Origin: Duganella sp. 1411
GTDB taxonomy: Bacteria > Pseudomonadota > Gammaproteobacteria > Burkholderiales > Burkholderiaceae_D
Reading direction: 5' to 3'
NCBI RefSeq assembly: GCF_017833525.1
Contig: NZ_JAFICD010000003.1
Coordinates: forward strand, 1 to 64,000
Length of the DNA: 64,000 nt
Each line of letters opens with the position of its first letter. Position 1 is the stretch's first letter. A model generated the notes under the pieces. The model searched no databases. It saw nothing but the letters and a program-made list of their open reading frames with translations, and was not told where the DNA came from. This document shows, piece by piece, positions 1 through 7,103 of this stretch. A program made the position numbers and the translations under genes.

Positions 1-68
1 TCATTCGGCTAGCTCCTTGAGAATTGGGGGTTTGGCGATTTCCAAGTTCTCAAGTCTAGTCCGAATGA
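1..68. repeat. Long imperfect inverted repeat at the window edge
   Basis: The left arm begins TCATTCGGCTAG at base 1 and continues to CCTTGAGAA near base 23. The right arm runs TTCTCAAG (47-54), then CTAG, then CCGAATGA (61-68). The arms pair over about 20 positions with a few bulges, leaving a loop of about 23 bases. The element may continue to the left of the window. It could be a transcription terminator of an upstream gene, an RNA structure or a mobile-element end; nothing here decides which. Confidence 0.5.
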
Positions 69-95
69 ACCACAACAACCTATTGAAACATCACA

Positions 96-155
96 ATTAG
101 CGCAGCGTAATCCGCCATGTATGCGCCGTTCGCGGCCAATGCATGGCGGATTACC
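96..155. repeat. REP-like palindrome, family 1, copy A
   Basis: GTAATCCGCCATG (107-119) and CATGGCGGATTAC (142-154) are perfect inverted arms around a 22-base GC-rich loop, with the family's ATTAGCGCAGC flank on the left. The same core recurs near 5321, 15809, 15905, 52530 and 56888. The right arm holds the TAA stop codon of the neighbouring MocR-type gene at 151-153, so this copy abuts and terminates that reading frame. Confidence 0.85.
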
Positions 156-1632
156 GGGCAACGCGCCCCGCACTGAACGCCGCCATATGCACGACCGCCG
201 CCAACCGCTTCACCAGTTCATCCATCTCCTCGGCCGGCACCTGCGCGTAGCCGAGCATCAGTCCCCGCCACCCGGACGTGCCGTGCGTATCGTGCCGGCT
301 CAACGCGTTGACCACGATCCCGTGCTCCAGCGCCCGCGCGCTGATCGCCACATCATCCATCGCCCCATCCCTGAACCGCAACGCCAGATGCATGCCGGCC
401 GATCCCCCATGCACCGTCGCCACCGACCCCAGATGCCGATCCAACGCCGCCACCAGCGCGTCGCGCCGCTGCCGGTACAGCCTGCGCATGCGCCGCACAT
501 GTAGCGCGAACTGCCCGCTGCGTAAAAACTCCGCCAGCGCCAACTGCTCCGCCACCCGTCCGGCCGCATGCGACTGCGCCCGCATCAACGCGAACGCCGC
601 CTCCAGCGCCGGCGGCACCACCGCAAAACCGATGCGCAGCGACGGGAACATGGTCTTGCTAAACGTCCCCAGGTACACCACCGGCGCATCCGCCGCCAAC
701 CCCTGCATGGCCGACAGCGGCGCGCCGTCGTGCCGGAACTCGCTGTCGTAATCGTCCTCGATGATCAGCGCGCCGGCAGCGCGCGCCGCCTCGATCAGCG
801 CCAGCCGGCGGCGCAAACTGAGCACGCTGCCAACCGGATACTGATGCGACGGCGTCGTGTAAATCAGGCGCGGAGGCCGCAGCAACCAGTCCTGCGAAGT
901 CGGCGCGATGCCATCGTCGTCCACCTCGATCCCGGCCACGTTCAACCCCGCCGCGCGCGACGCCGCCAGCGCGCCGCCATAGCCGGGACTCTCGATCCAG
1001 ATCGTATCGCCGGCGTCGGCCAGCGCGTGCGTGCACAGATCCAGGCTGCTCTGCGTGCCGTCGGTGATGAACACTTGGCCGGCGTCGCAGACCACGCCAC
1101 GGGCGGCGCGCAAATGGTCGGCGATCGCCTCGCGCAGCAGCGGCTCGCCGGCGGGATCGCCGTAGTTCAGCTGCGCCACCGTCAGCGAGCGCGATGCGCG
1201 TTCCAGCATGCGGCGCCATAAGGTCAGCGGAAAGTGGTCCAACGCCGGCACGCCGGGAACGAAGGCGCCCATCATCTCGGCCGGACCCGGCAAGGGCCGC
1301 AACCCGCGCGCCCGCTGCGACAGGCCCGCCCGCGCCGACGCGCGCGGCGGCGCGGACGGCTTACGCTCCGCCGCGATCGTCGCCACCACGGTGCCGCGCC
1401 GGTCGGTGGTGACGAAGCCTTCGCTGGCCAGCTGCTCGTACGCGTACAGCACCGTGTTGCGCGCCAGGCCCAGCTCCTCGGCCAGCGCGCGCGAAGCGGC
1501 CAGCCGAGTGCCCGCCGCCAGGGTGCCGTTGCGGATCGCCGCGCGCAGGCATTCGTGCAGCATGCGCTGGCGCGGCCAGCTCCTGTGGCTGTGCTGCGCC
1601 GCGTAGCCGGTGATCAGCAGGGACAAATCCAT
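151..1632 (-). CDS. MocR/PdxR-type regulator (GntR wHTH + aminotransferase fold)
   Basis: Transcription factor of 493 residues in the MocR subfamily of GntR regulators. An N-terminal winged helix-turn-helix (about residues 1-75, containing LAEELGLARNTVLYAYEQL) is joined to a class-I aminotransferase-like domain. The PLP-lysine context GTFSKTMFPSLRIGF is present, so PLP can probably bind as an effector. The ATG at 1632 was chosen because GGAG lies 6-7 bases upstream; an ATG at 1644 is in frame but would place that GGAG inside the gene. It is divergent from a PNPOx-like gene at 1723, the usual arrangement for a MocR regulator and its target. This suggests vitamin-B6-responsive control of that neighbour, possibly with autoregulation. 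The stop codon lies inside a REP-like palindrome. Pathway assignment is inference; family assignment is firm. Confidence 0.9.
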   Translation of the reverse strand: MDLSLLITGYAAQHSHRSWPRQRMLHECLRAAIRNGTLAAGTRLAASRALAEELGLARNTVLYAYEQLASEGFVTTDRRGTVVATIAAERKPSAPPRASARAGLSQRARGLRPLPGPAEMMGAFVPGVPALDHFPLTLWRRMLERASRSLTVAQLNYGDPAGEPLLREAIADHLRAARGVVCDAGQVFITDGTQSSLDLCTHALADAGDTIWIESPGYGGALAASRAAGLNVAGIEVDDDGIAPTSQDWLLRPPRLIYTTPSHQYPVGSVLSLRRRLALIEAARAAGALIIEDDYDSEFRHDGAPLSAMQGLAADAPVVYLGTFSKTMFPSLRIGFAVVPPALEAAFALMRAQSHAAGRVAEQLALAEFLRSGQFALHVRRMRRLYRQRRDALVAALDRHLGSVATVHGGSAGMHLALRFRDGAMDDVAISARALEHGIVVNALSRHDTHGTSGWRGLMLGYAQVPAEEMDELVKRLAAVVHMAAFSAGRVAR

Positions 1633-1658
1633 TCGTGGCTCCATCAAATCAGGTATTT

Positions 1659-1680
1659 CTGGACCTGTTTTCAGGGCCAG
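1659..1680. promoter_or_regulatory. Candidate operator in the MocR / PNPOx divergent region
   Basis: CTGGACC (1659-1665) and GGGCCAG (1674-1680) form an inverted repeat with one mismatch and an 8-base spacer, between the two divergent starts. A possible -10 (TATATT, 1689-1694) for the rightward gene follows. MocR regulators often bind repeats in such spacers, but that this is the site is inference. Confidence 0.4.
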
Positions 1681-1722
1681 CGAGCCATTATATTGTTGTT
1701 TCACTCATTTTGGATGGAGATC

Positions 1723-2415
1723 ATGACCGCAGCAACCCACCCCGCCAGCCCCGCCGCGCCGAGCGAACGCACCCGCGTACGCCGCGGCGCCGCCAACGCG
1801 CAATACGACACCGCCACCCTGCACGCGATCGTCGACGACGCCTACCTGTGCCACATCGCCTTCGCCGACGACAAGGGCTCGCACTGCATTCCAACCGCGT
1901 GCTGGCGGGAGGAAGGCCATTTGTACATCCACGGCTCCAACGGCAGCCGCATGCTCAAGCGCCTGACGGAAAGCGAGACCTGCGTGACCATCACGCATCT
2001 GGACGGCCTGGTGCTGGCGCGATCGGCCTTCAACCACTCGATGAACTACCGCTCGGCGATGATTTACGGCCGCTTCGAGGTGGTCGACGACGAAGGGGAA
2101 CGCCATCGCTCGCTGGAGGCGTTCATGGAAAAGCTGGCGCCGGGGCGTCAAGCGCAGGTCCGGCCTGGCAACGACAAGGAATACGCGGCCACCACCATCA
2201 TGCGCATTCCGCTGGACGAAGCCGCGTGCAAGGTCCGCACCGGCGGTCCGAACGACGACGAGGAGGACATGGAATGGCCGGTGTGGGCGGGCGTGCTGCC
2301 TTGGGCGCGCACCCCGACGGCGCCGCAGCGCGATGCCGCATGCACCGTCGAGGAGCCGGACTATGTCCAGAAGTGGACATGTAGTACTACTACACAAACC
2401 AACACAGAAGTGTAG
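1723..2415 (+). CDS. Pyridoxamine 5'-phosphate oxidase family, flavin-binding protein
   Basis: Protein of 230 residues resembling the small FMN-binding split-barrel proteins related to pyridoxamine phosphate oxidase (Pyridox_ox_2 type). Typical elements are the early segment DAYLCHIAFADDKG, a strand-turn-strand reading LYIHGSNGSRMLKRL, and CVTITHLDGLVLARSAFNHS. The family binds FMN or heme, and many members have no proven substrate, so a role in B6 salvage is not established. The ATG at 1723 has GGAG close upstream; an in-frame ATG at 1714 is possible. It is transcribed divergently from the MocR-type regulator, its likely controller. The C-terminus is Thr/Asn-rich and poorly conserved in appearance. 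An imperfect AAAATACA / TGTATTTT dyad just downstream could end the transcript. Confidence 0.85.
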   Translation: MTAATHPASPAAPSERTRVRRGAANAQYDTATLHAIVDDAYLCHIAFADDKGSHCIPTACWREEGHLYIHGSNGSRMLKRLTESETCVTITHLDGLVLARSAFNHSMNYRSAMIYGRFEVVDDEGERHRSLEAFMEKLAPGRQAQVRPGNDKEYAATTIMRIPLDEAACKVRTGGPNDDEEDMEWPVWAGVLPWARTPTAPQRDAACTVEEPDYVQKWTCSTTTQTNTEV

Positions 2416-2495
2416 CAAAAATACAACCAGGCCGGCTTCCATAGGAGGATTTGCAAAAAATGCCTGTATTTTGATGTCATTAGATAAAACTTAAT

Positions 2496-2523
2496 TTGAC
2501 TTGTTTTCTAGTTTTAATACAAG
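2496..2523 (+). promoter_or_regulatory. Possible promoter of the TonB receptor gene
   Basis: TTGACT (2496-2501) is followed after 16 bases by TACAAG (2518-2523), in an AT-rich stretch unlike the surrounding DNA, about 65 bases before the start codon. The -10 match is weak, so this is only a candidate. Confidence 0.3.
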
Positions 2524-2587
2524 ATCGGACTCAGGCGTCGATAGAACGCCGACATCCGACCCCATTTAAAACATCTGGAGACAGACA

Positions 2588-5314
2588 ATGCAAGTTAGTC
2601 CACACCCGCGCGGCGCCCACGCCGCGCTTCCCCTCACGCCCGTCGCCGCCGCCTGCGCGGTGCTGATCGCCGCCTTCTCCTCCCCGCTGCACGCGCAGAC
2701 CGAGCCCGCCGCGCAAACCGGCGAGGCGGCAATCTCCAAGGTCGTGGTCTCGGGTATCCGGCGCGGCATCGAGGACGCCATCTCCGTCAAAAAGGATTCC
2801 ACCTCCATCGTCGAATCCATCTCCGCCGAGGACATCGGCAAGCTGCCCGATGTCAGCATCGCCGAATCGATCGCGCGCTTGCCCGGCTTGGCCGCGCAGC
2901 GCGTCGGCGGCCGCGCGCAGGTGATCAGCATTCGCGGCCTGTCGCCGGACTTCGCCACCACCTTGCTGAACGGCCGCGAGCAGGTCAGCACGGGCGACAA
3001 CCGCAGCGTCGAATTCGACCAGTATCCGTCGGAGCTGCTCAGCGGCGTCACCGTCTATAAAACGCCGGACGCGGGCCTGGTGGGCCAGGGGCTGTCGGGC
3101 ACCATCGACATGCAGACCGTCCGTCCGCTGGCCTTCCCGGGCCGCACCTTCTCGATCAATGTGCGCGGCGAGAAGAACTCGATGGGCAAGATCGCCGACA
3201 CCAAGGACACCGGCCACCGCCTCAGCGCCAGCTACATCGACCAGTTCGCGAACCGCACCGTCGGCATCGCGCTCGGTGTCGCCAGCCTGGAGACGCCGAT
3301 CCTGGAAAACCAGACCGGCACCTACGAGCCGTTCGACCAGACCCGCGTGGCGGGCGTCCCCGCCGGCACCTTCGTCACCGCCGGCGTCAAGGCGCTGGCC
3401 AAGAGCGGCACGCTCAAACGCACCGGCTTGATCGGCGTGCTGGAATACCGGCCGTCGAAGCAGTGGTCCAGCACCATCGACGTCTTCGCCTCCGAGTTCA
3501 AACAGGTGGACACCAACAACCAGTTCGAGGTCAATCTGGGCGGCTACAACGGCAGCAACAACCCGGTCGGCTTCAACTACACCAGCACCAATATCGTCAA
3601 CGGCACGCTGCTGGGCGGCACCGCCACCGGCGCCTACCCGCTGGTGCGCGGCCAGTACAACCACCGCAAGGACCAGATCCGCACCGCCGGCTGGGCCAAC
3701 AAGTTCAACTTCGGCGGCTGGTCGCTGCTGGCGGACGCGAACTATTCGGAAGCCAAGCGCGATGAAACCTACCTCGAAAACAACCTGCAGCTGCAAAGCG
3801 CGACGGGCGGCGCCTTCAACGATCCGCTGATGACGGTGGGCTGGAACATGGGCCGCTTCGCCACCATCGCCGGCAAGCTCGATTACAGCGATCCGACCAA
3901 GCTGTTTACGGGGAATTCGATCTACGGCTACGGCAGCACCTATTCGCCGCATCTGAAGGACACGCTCAAAAGCTTCAAGCTGGCCGCCACCTTGCCGGCG
4001 CCGGAAAGCCTGGACGCCTACCTGCGCGGCTTCGATGTCGGCATCAACTACAGCGACCGCACCAAGACCAAGCGCCAGCCGTCCGGCGACCTGTTCGCCA
4101 CCGGGAATCCGACCATCTCCAGCGATTTGCTGTACGCGCCGGTGGACCTGGGCTTCGCCGGCGCCGGCGTGGTCCCGTCGTGGAATGTGCCGGCGGTGAT
4201 CGCCAAGTACTTCAACCCGATCAACTACAGCCTGGCCAACAACGCCGGCACCATTAGCCGCGCGTGGGACGTGCACGAAAAAATCACCACCGGCTACGCG
4301 CGCGCCAACATCGAAAGCGAATGGGGCGCGGTCTCCGTGCGCGGCAACGTCGGCGCGCAACTGCTGCGCACCGACCAGTCGTCGGACTCGCTGTACGCCG
4401 ACGCCGCCGGCGTGGCCCATCCGTACAGCGACGGCAAGACCTATAACGACGTCCTGCCAAGCCTGAACCTCGCCTTCGGCCTGCCGTCGGATCAGACGGT
4501 GCGCTTCTCGCTGGCCAAGCAGATCGCCCGCCCGCGCGTGGATGAACTCAACGCCGGCTTCAACTTCACCGTCGATACCGGTACGCGTCTGCCGAGCGGC
4601 AGCGGCGGCAACGCCAAGCTCGATCCGTGGCGCGCCAAGGCGGTCGACCTCTCGTGGGAAAAGTACTTCGCCAAGAAGGGTTATGTGGCGCTGGCGGGCT
4701 ACTACAAAAAGCTCGACACCTACATCTACAAGTTCTCGGAAACGCGCGACTTCTCGCAGTACACGCCGGGCACCATCGCCATCAGCAACTCGGGGCAGTA
4801 CACCACGTCCTATAACGGCAACGGCGGTTCGCTCAAAGGGGCGGAGCTGTCGGTGTCGGTGCCGCTGGAGTTGGTCACGCCGGTGCTCGACGGCTTCGGC
4901 GTCCTGGCCAGCACTTCGTACACCAAGAGCGGCATCGACATCAAGGAGGTCAATGCGTCGATCGGCAAGATCGAGTTGCCGGGTATGTCGCGGCATGTCA
5001 CCAACGTCACGCTGTACTACGAAAAGGCAGGCTTCTCGACACGCGTGAGCACGCGGCGGCGCTCGGACTATGTGGGTGAGATCGGCAACTTCGCCGGCGA
5101 CCGTCAGTTGCGTTATGTGGTCGGCGACAGCCCGGTCGATTTCCAGATCGGCTACACCTTTAACGATGGCATGTACAAGGGGCTGGGGGTGCTCCTGCAG
5201 GTCAATAACCTGACCAACGAGGCGTATGAGACCTATGCCAACAGCAAGGACCGTCAGCTGGAGTATGCCAAATACGGACGTACTGTTTTGTTTGGGGTGA
5301 ATTACAAGTTCTGA
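2588..5314 (+). CDS. TonB-dependent outer-membrane receptor
   Basis: Outer-membrane active transporter of 908 residues. A signal peptide (hydrophobic AACAVLIAAFSSPLHA, cleavage near LHA-QT) is followed by a plug domain at about residues 50-170 (VVVSGIRRGIEDAISVKK, ISAEDIGKLPDVSIAESIAR, then RGLSPDFATTLLNGR). A beta-barrel ends in the aromatic-terminal strand YGRTVLFGVNYKF. The plug sequence is of the Xanthomonas/Caulobacter-type subfamily (TIGR01782), whose members often import oligosaccharides or other large nutrients. The ligand cannot be read from the sequence. GGAG lies about 8 bases before the ATG. There is no adjacent TonB, ExbBD, SusD-like or degradative gene, so it stands as an orphan receptor. 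Downstream is a REP-like palindrome rather than a partner gene. Confidence 0.93.
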   Translation: MQVSPHPRGAHAALPLTPVAAACAVLIAAFSSPLHAQTEPAAQTGEAAISKVVVSGIRRGIEDAISVKKDSTSIVESISAEDIGKLPDVSIAESIARLPGLAAQRVGGRAQVISIRGLSPDFATTLLNGREQVSTGDNRSVEFDQYPSELLSGVTVYKTPDAGLVGQGLSGTIDMQTVRPLAFPGRTFSINVRGEKNSMGKIADTKDTGHRLSASYIDQFANRTVGIALGVASLETPILENQTGTYEPFDQTRVAGVPAGTFVTAGVKALAKSGTLKRTGLIGVLEYRPSKQWSSTIDVFASEFKQVDTNNQFEVNLGGYNGSNNPVGFNYTSTNIVNGTLLGGTATGAYPLVRGQYNHRKDQIRTAGWANKFNFGGWSLLADANYSEAKRDETYLENNLQLQSATGGAFNDPLMTVGWNMGRFATIAGKLDYSDPTKLFTGNSIYGYGSTYSPHLKDTLKSFKLAATLPAPESLDAYLRGFDVGINYSDRTKTKRQPSGDLFATGNPTISSDLLYAPVDLGFAGAGVVPSWNVPAVIAKYFNPINYSLANNAGTISRAWDVHEKITTGYARANIESEWGAVSVRGNVGAQLLRTDQSSDSLYADAAGVAHPYSDGKTYNDVLPSLNLAFGLPSDQTVRFSLAKQIARPRVDELNAGFNFTVDTGTRLPSGSGGNAKLDPWRAKAVDLSWEKYFAKKGYVALAGYYKKLDTYIYKFSETRDFSQYTPGTIAISNSGQYTTSYNGNGGSLKGAELSVSVPLELVTPVLDGFGVLASTSYTKSGIDIKEVNASIGKIELPGMSRHVTNVTLYYEKAGFSTRVSTRRRSDYVGEIGNFAGDRQLRYVVGDSPVDFQIGYTFNDGMYKGLGVLLQVNNLTNEAYETYANSKDRQLEYAKYGRTVLFGVNYKF

Positions 5315-5320
5315 TGGGGG

Positions 5321-5382
5321 CCATGCATGCGTCGTCGACGGCGCATGCATGGCGGATTACGCTTCGCTAATCCGCCCTACGT
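5321..5382. repeat. REP-like palindrome, family 1, copy B
   Basis: Two nested dyads lie here: CCATGCATGCG / CGCATGCATGG, followed by GGCGGATTA / TAATCCGCC around CGCTTCGC. CTACGTG closes the element, as in other copies. It begins a few bases after the TonB receptor stop. It also supplies the stop codon (TAG at 5369-5367) of the minus-strand gene on its right. Confidence 0.88.
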
Positions 5383-7103
5383 GTTTCCGTGGTGTTTCCG
5401 TGGTCTTTCCGTGGTTGTTCCGCGGTGGCTTTGGGGTCTCGGTACCAGAGGGTCAGCATACAGAGGGCGAACAGCAACGCGAACGGCGTCGGTGACAACG
5501 GGCGTTCCGTTGTTCCCGTCACGCCCGCCGCCCGTGCCCGCGCCGCGTATTGCGCCGTCGCCTCGCGGCGCAAGGAGCGCTGCCACAGCGGCCAATCGTC
5601 GGCCGCATACACATATGTCATCGCCGGCGCGGCCATTCCGGCCGCGCTGAATCGCGCCCACCCGGCGCGCCGCGGCCACCATGCCGCGCAACGCCCGTCC
5701 GCCTTGTCACTGCGCGCCCGTAACTGCAGCGCGGAGCCGCCTTCAACGTCCACCAAAGCCCCCGCATCCGCTCCCTGCGCGCATACCTCGCTGCGCAAGC
5801 CAACCACCGGCATCGGATCGGGGAAGCGCCATTCGGTTTTGCGCACACCCGCCAACACCATCCGGTCCATGGCATCCTGCCACCACAACGTCAACGCCTG
5901 CGGTGCGCTGATCGCGTATCGGTGCCACTCCGATACGCCAACCCAAATCACTCGCCCTTGACGCAAATCCCGCTGCCACAGCCACGGCTGGCCGTGGACA
6001 TCGCGCGCCAGCACCGCCCACGTCCCGTCACCGCTATCGGCCGGATTCAGGACCGCCGGCGGCATGACCATCGAAACACCTCCAACGCTGAACTGGCGCT
6101 GGTCCTCTTTCTCCGTCGTCGGCGATTGCGGCCGCAGGCGCAATCCCAGCTCGCGCTGCCAAAAACCGGCGTCGGCGGCGTTGGCACCCAGGATCACCAG
6201 CGGCACGCCCTGCCCCGTACCGGCCAGCAGCGCGGCGCGCGCGGACGACGTCAGCTTTTCCATGTAAGCGGCATCGATGAACATCGCGTTCGGCGCGCTC
6301 AGCGGCTCGCGCGCCGTCTCGCCGCGAACGATGGATTTGCCCAGCGTGACGCTCCAATCGACAAGCGCGCCGCTGTCGGACAGCAGCCGGTTCAACGCCC
6401 TCGCGTCGAACGACGCCGCGTCGAAACGCCCCTGTATCTGCAACGGCACGGCCTCGGTTACCTGCAGCGGCAGCGGCCCCTCCGCGATCATCTTGCCTTT
6501 GGCGTCCAGCAGGCGGGCGCTCAGCACCATCGCCTCGGCCACCGGCGGCAGCCATTGAACCGACAGCTGCGCGGCCGGCGCGCTGCCCGCGACGATGGTC
6601 CCGGAGTCCGCCAGCACCTGCTTGTTTTCAGCCAGCAGCTGCAAGCGCCAACCTGTCGACACCTGCGGACGACGCACGGTCAGCGTGAAGATGCGGCCCA
6701 GCGGCATCGTGCGGGGGAAATCGAGCGACAGCAGATCCGCCTGCGCCGGCTTCCATTGCAGCGGACGCGCCGGCAGATCGCGCCACTCGGCCTCGCGCAG
6801 GCCATCCCCGGTCAGGGCGATGGCGCCGGCACCGGGTATCGCGCGCAATGTGGCCTCGTCGATCCGGCCACTGGGATCTGTGACGACTGCCAAAGCACCG
6901 CCGTCCCTGGACGTCACACGGATATCGGCCAGCGCGGCCGCCAACGCCACCGCGCCGACCGTCACCAGCAACGCGTTGACCCACTGCCGCTTGCCGCCAA
7001 AAAGAACGGCGCTCACCAGGCCGCAGGTTAGTGCCAGCGCGGGTAGGACCAGCGTGTCGGCACCGACCGTGGCCACGTTCATGATGGAGATCGCGCCGCT
7101 CAT
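5367..7103 (-). CDS. Membrane protein at the end of the MoxR/TldD cluster, function unknown
   Basis: Protein of 578 residues not assigned to a named family. Two hydrophobic helices lie at about residues 15-60, a large probably periplasmic region follows, and a last helix (FALLFALCMLTLWYRDP) lies near the C-terminus. The middle (SAPNAMFIDAAYMEKL, then VPLVILGANAADAGFW) resembles the class-I glutamine-amidotransferase-like fold seen in BatA-type membrane proteins; this is a tentative reading. The start ATG overlaps the stop of the upstream DUF4175-like gene by 4 bases (ATGA), so the two are translationally coupled. The last 20 or so residues are encoded by the TTTCCGTGG repeat tract and a REP-like element, so the tail is probably not ancestral. 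By position it is the last gene of the MoxR-DUF58-BatA series. Confidence 0.75.
   Translation of the reverse strand: MSGAISIMNVATVGADTLVLPALALTCGLVSAVLFGGKRQWVNALLVTVGAVALAAALADIRVTSRDGGALAVVTDPSGRIDEATLRAIPGAGAIALTGDGLREAEWRDLPARPLQWKPAQADLLSLDFPRTMPLGRIFTLTVRRPQVSTGWRLQLLAENKQVLADSGTIVAGSAPAAQLSVQWLPPVAEAMVLSARLLDAKGKMIAEGPLPLQVTEAVPLQIQGRFDAASFDARALNRLLSDSGALVDWSVTLGKSIVRGETAREPLSAPNAMFIDAAYMEKLTSSARAALLAGTGQGVPLVILGANAADAGFWQRELGLRLRPQSPTTEKEDQRQFSVGGVSMVMPPAVLNPADSGDGTWAVLARDVHGQPWLWQRDLRQGRVIWVGVSEWHRYAISAPQALTLWWQDAMDRMVLAGVRKTEWRFPDPMPVVGLRSEVCAQGADAGALVDVEGGSALQLRARSDKADGRCAAWWPRRAGWARFSAAGMAAPAMTYVYAADDWPLWQRSLRREATAQYAARARAAGVTGTTERPLSPTPFALLFALCMLTLWYRDPKATAEQPRKDHGNTTETRRAD
5384..5430. 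repeat. Short tandem repeat TTTCCGTGGTG
   Basis: About four imperfect copies of an 11-12 base unit (TTTCCGTGGTG) follow directly after REP-like copy B. They are read on the minus strand as the C-terminal tail of the membrane protein. A related TTTCCGTGGTGTTTG tract follows REP-like copy E near 56933-57035. Confidence 0.75.

Noticed and set aside
2443..2474. AGGAGG followed by a four-codon frame (MPVF, stop) upstream of the TonB receptor
   Set aside because: A leader peptide is conceivable, but four codons after an 11-base spacer is easily chance and no attenuator structure follows.
2531..5350. A 939-residue open frame antisense to the TonB receptor
   Set aside because: It is a shadow of the receptor gene, with no signal peptide or domain.
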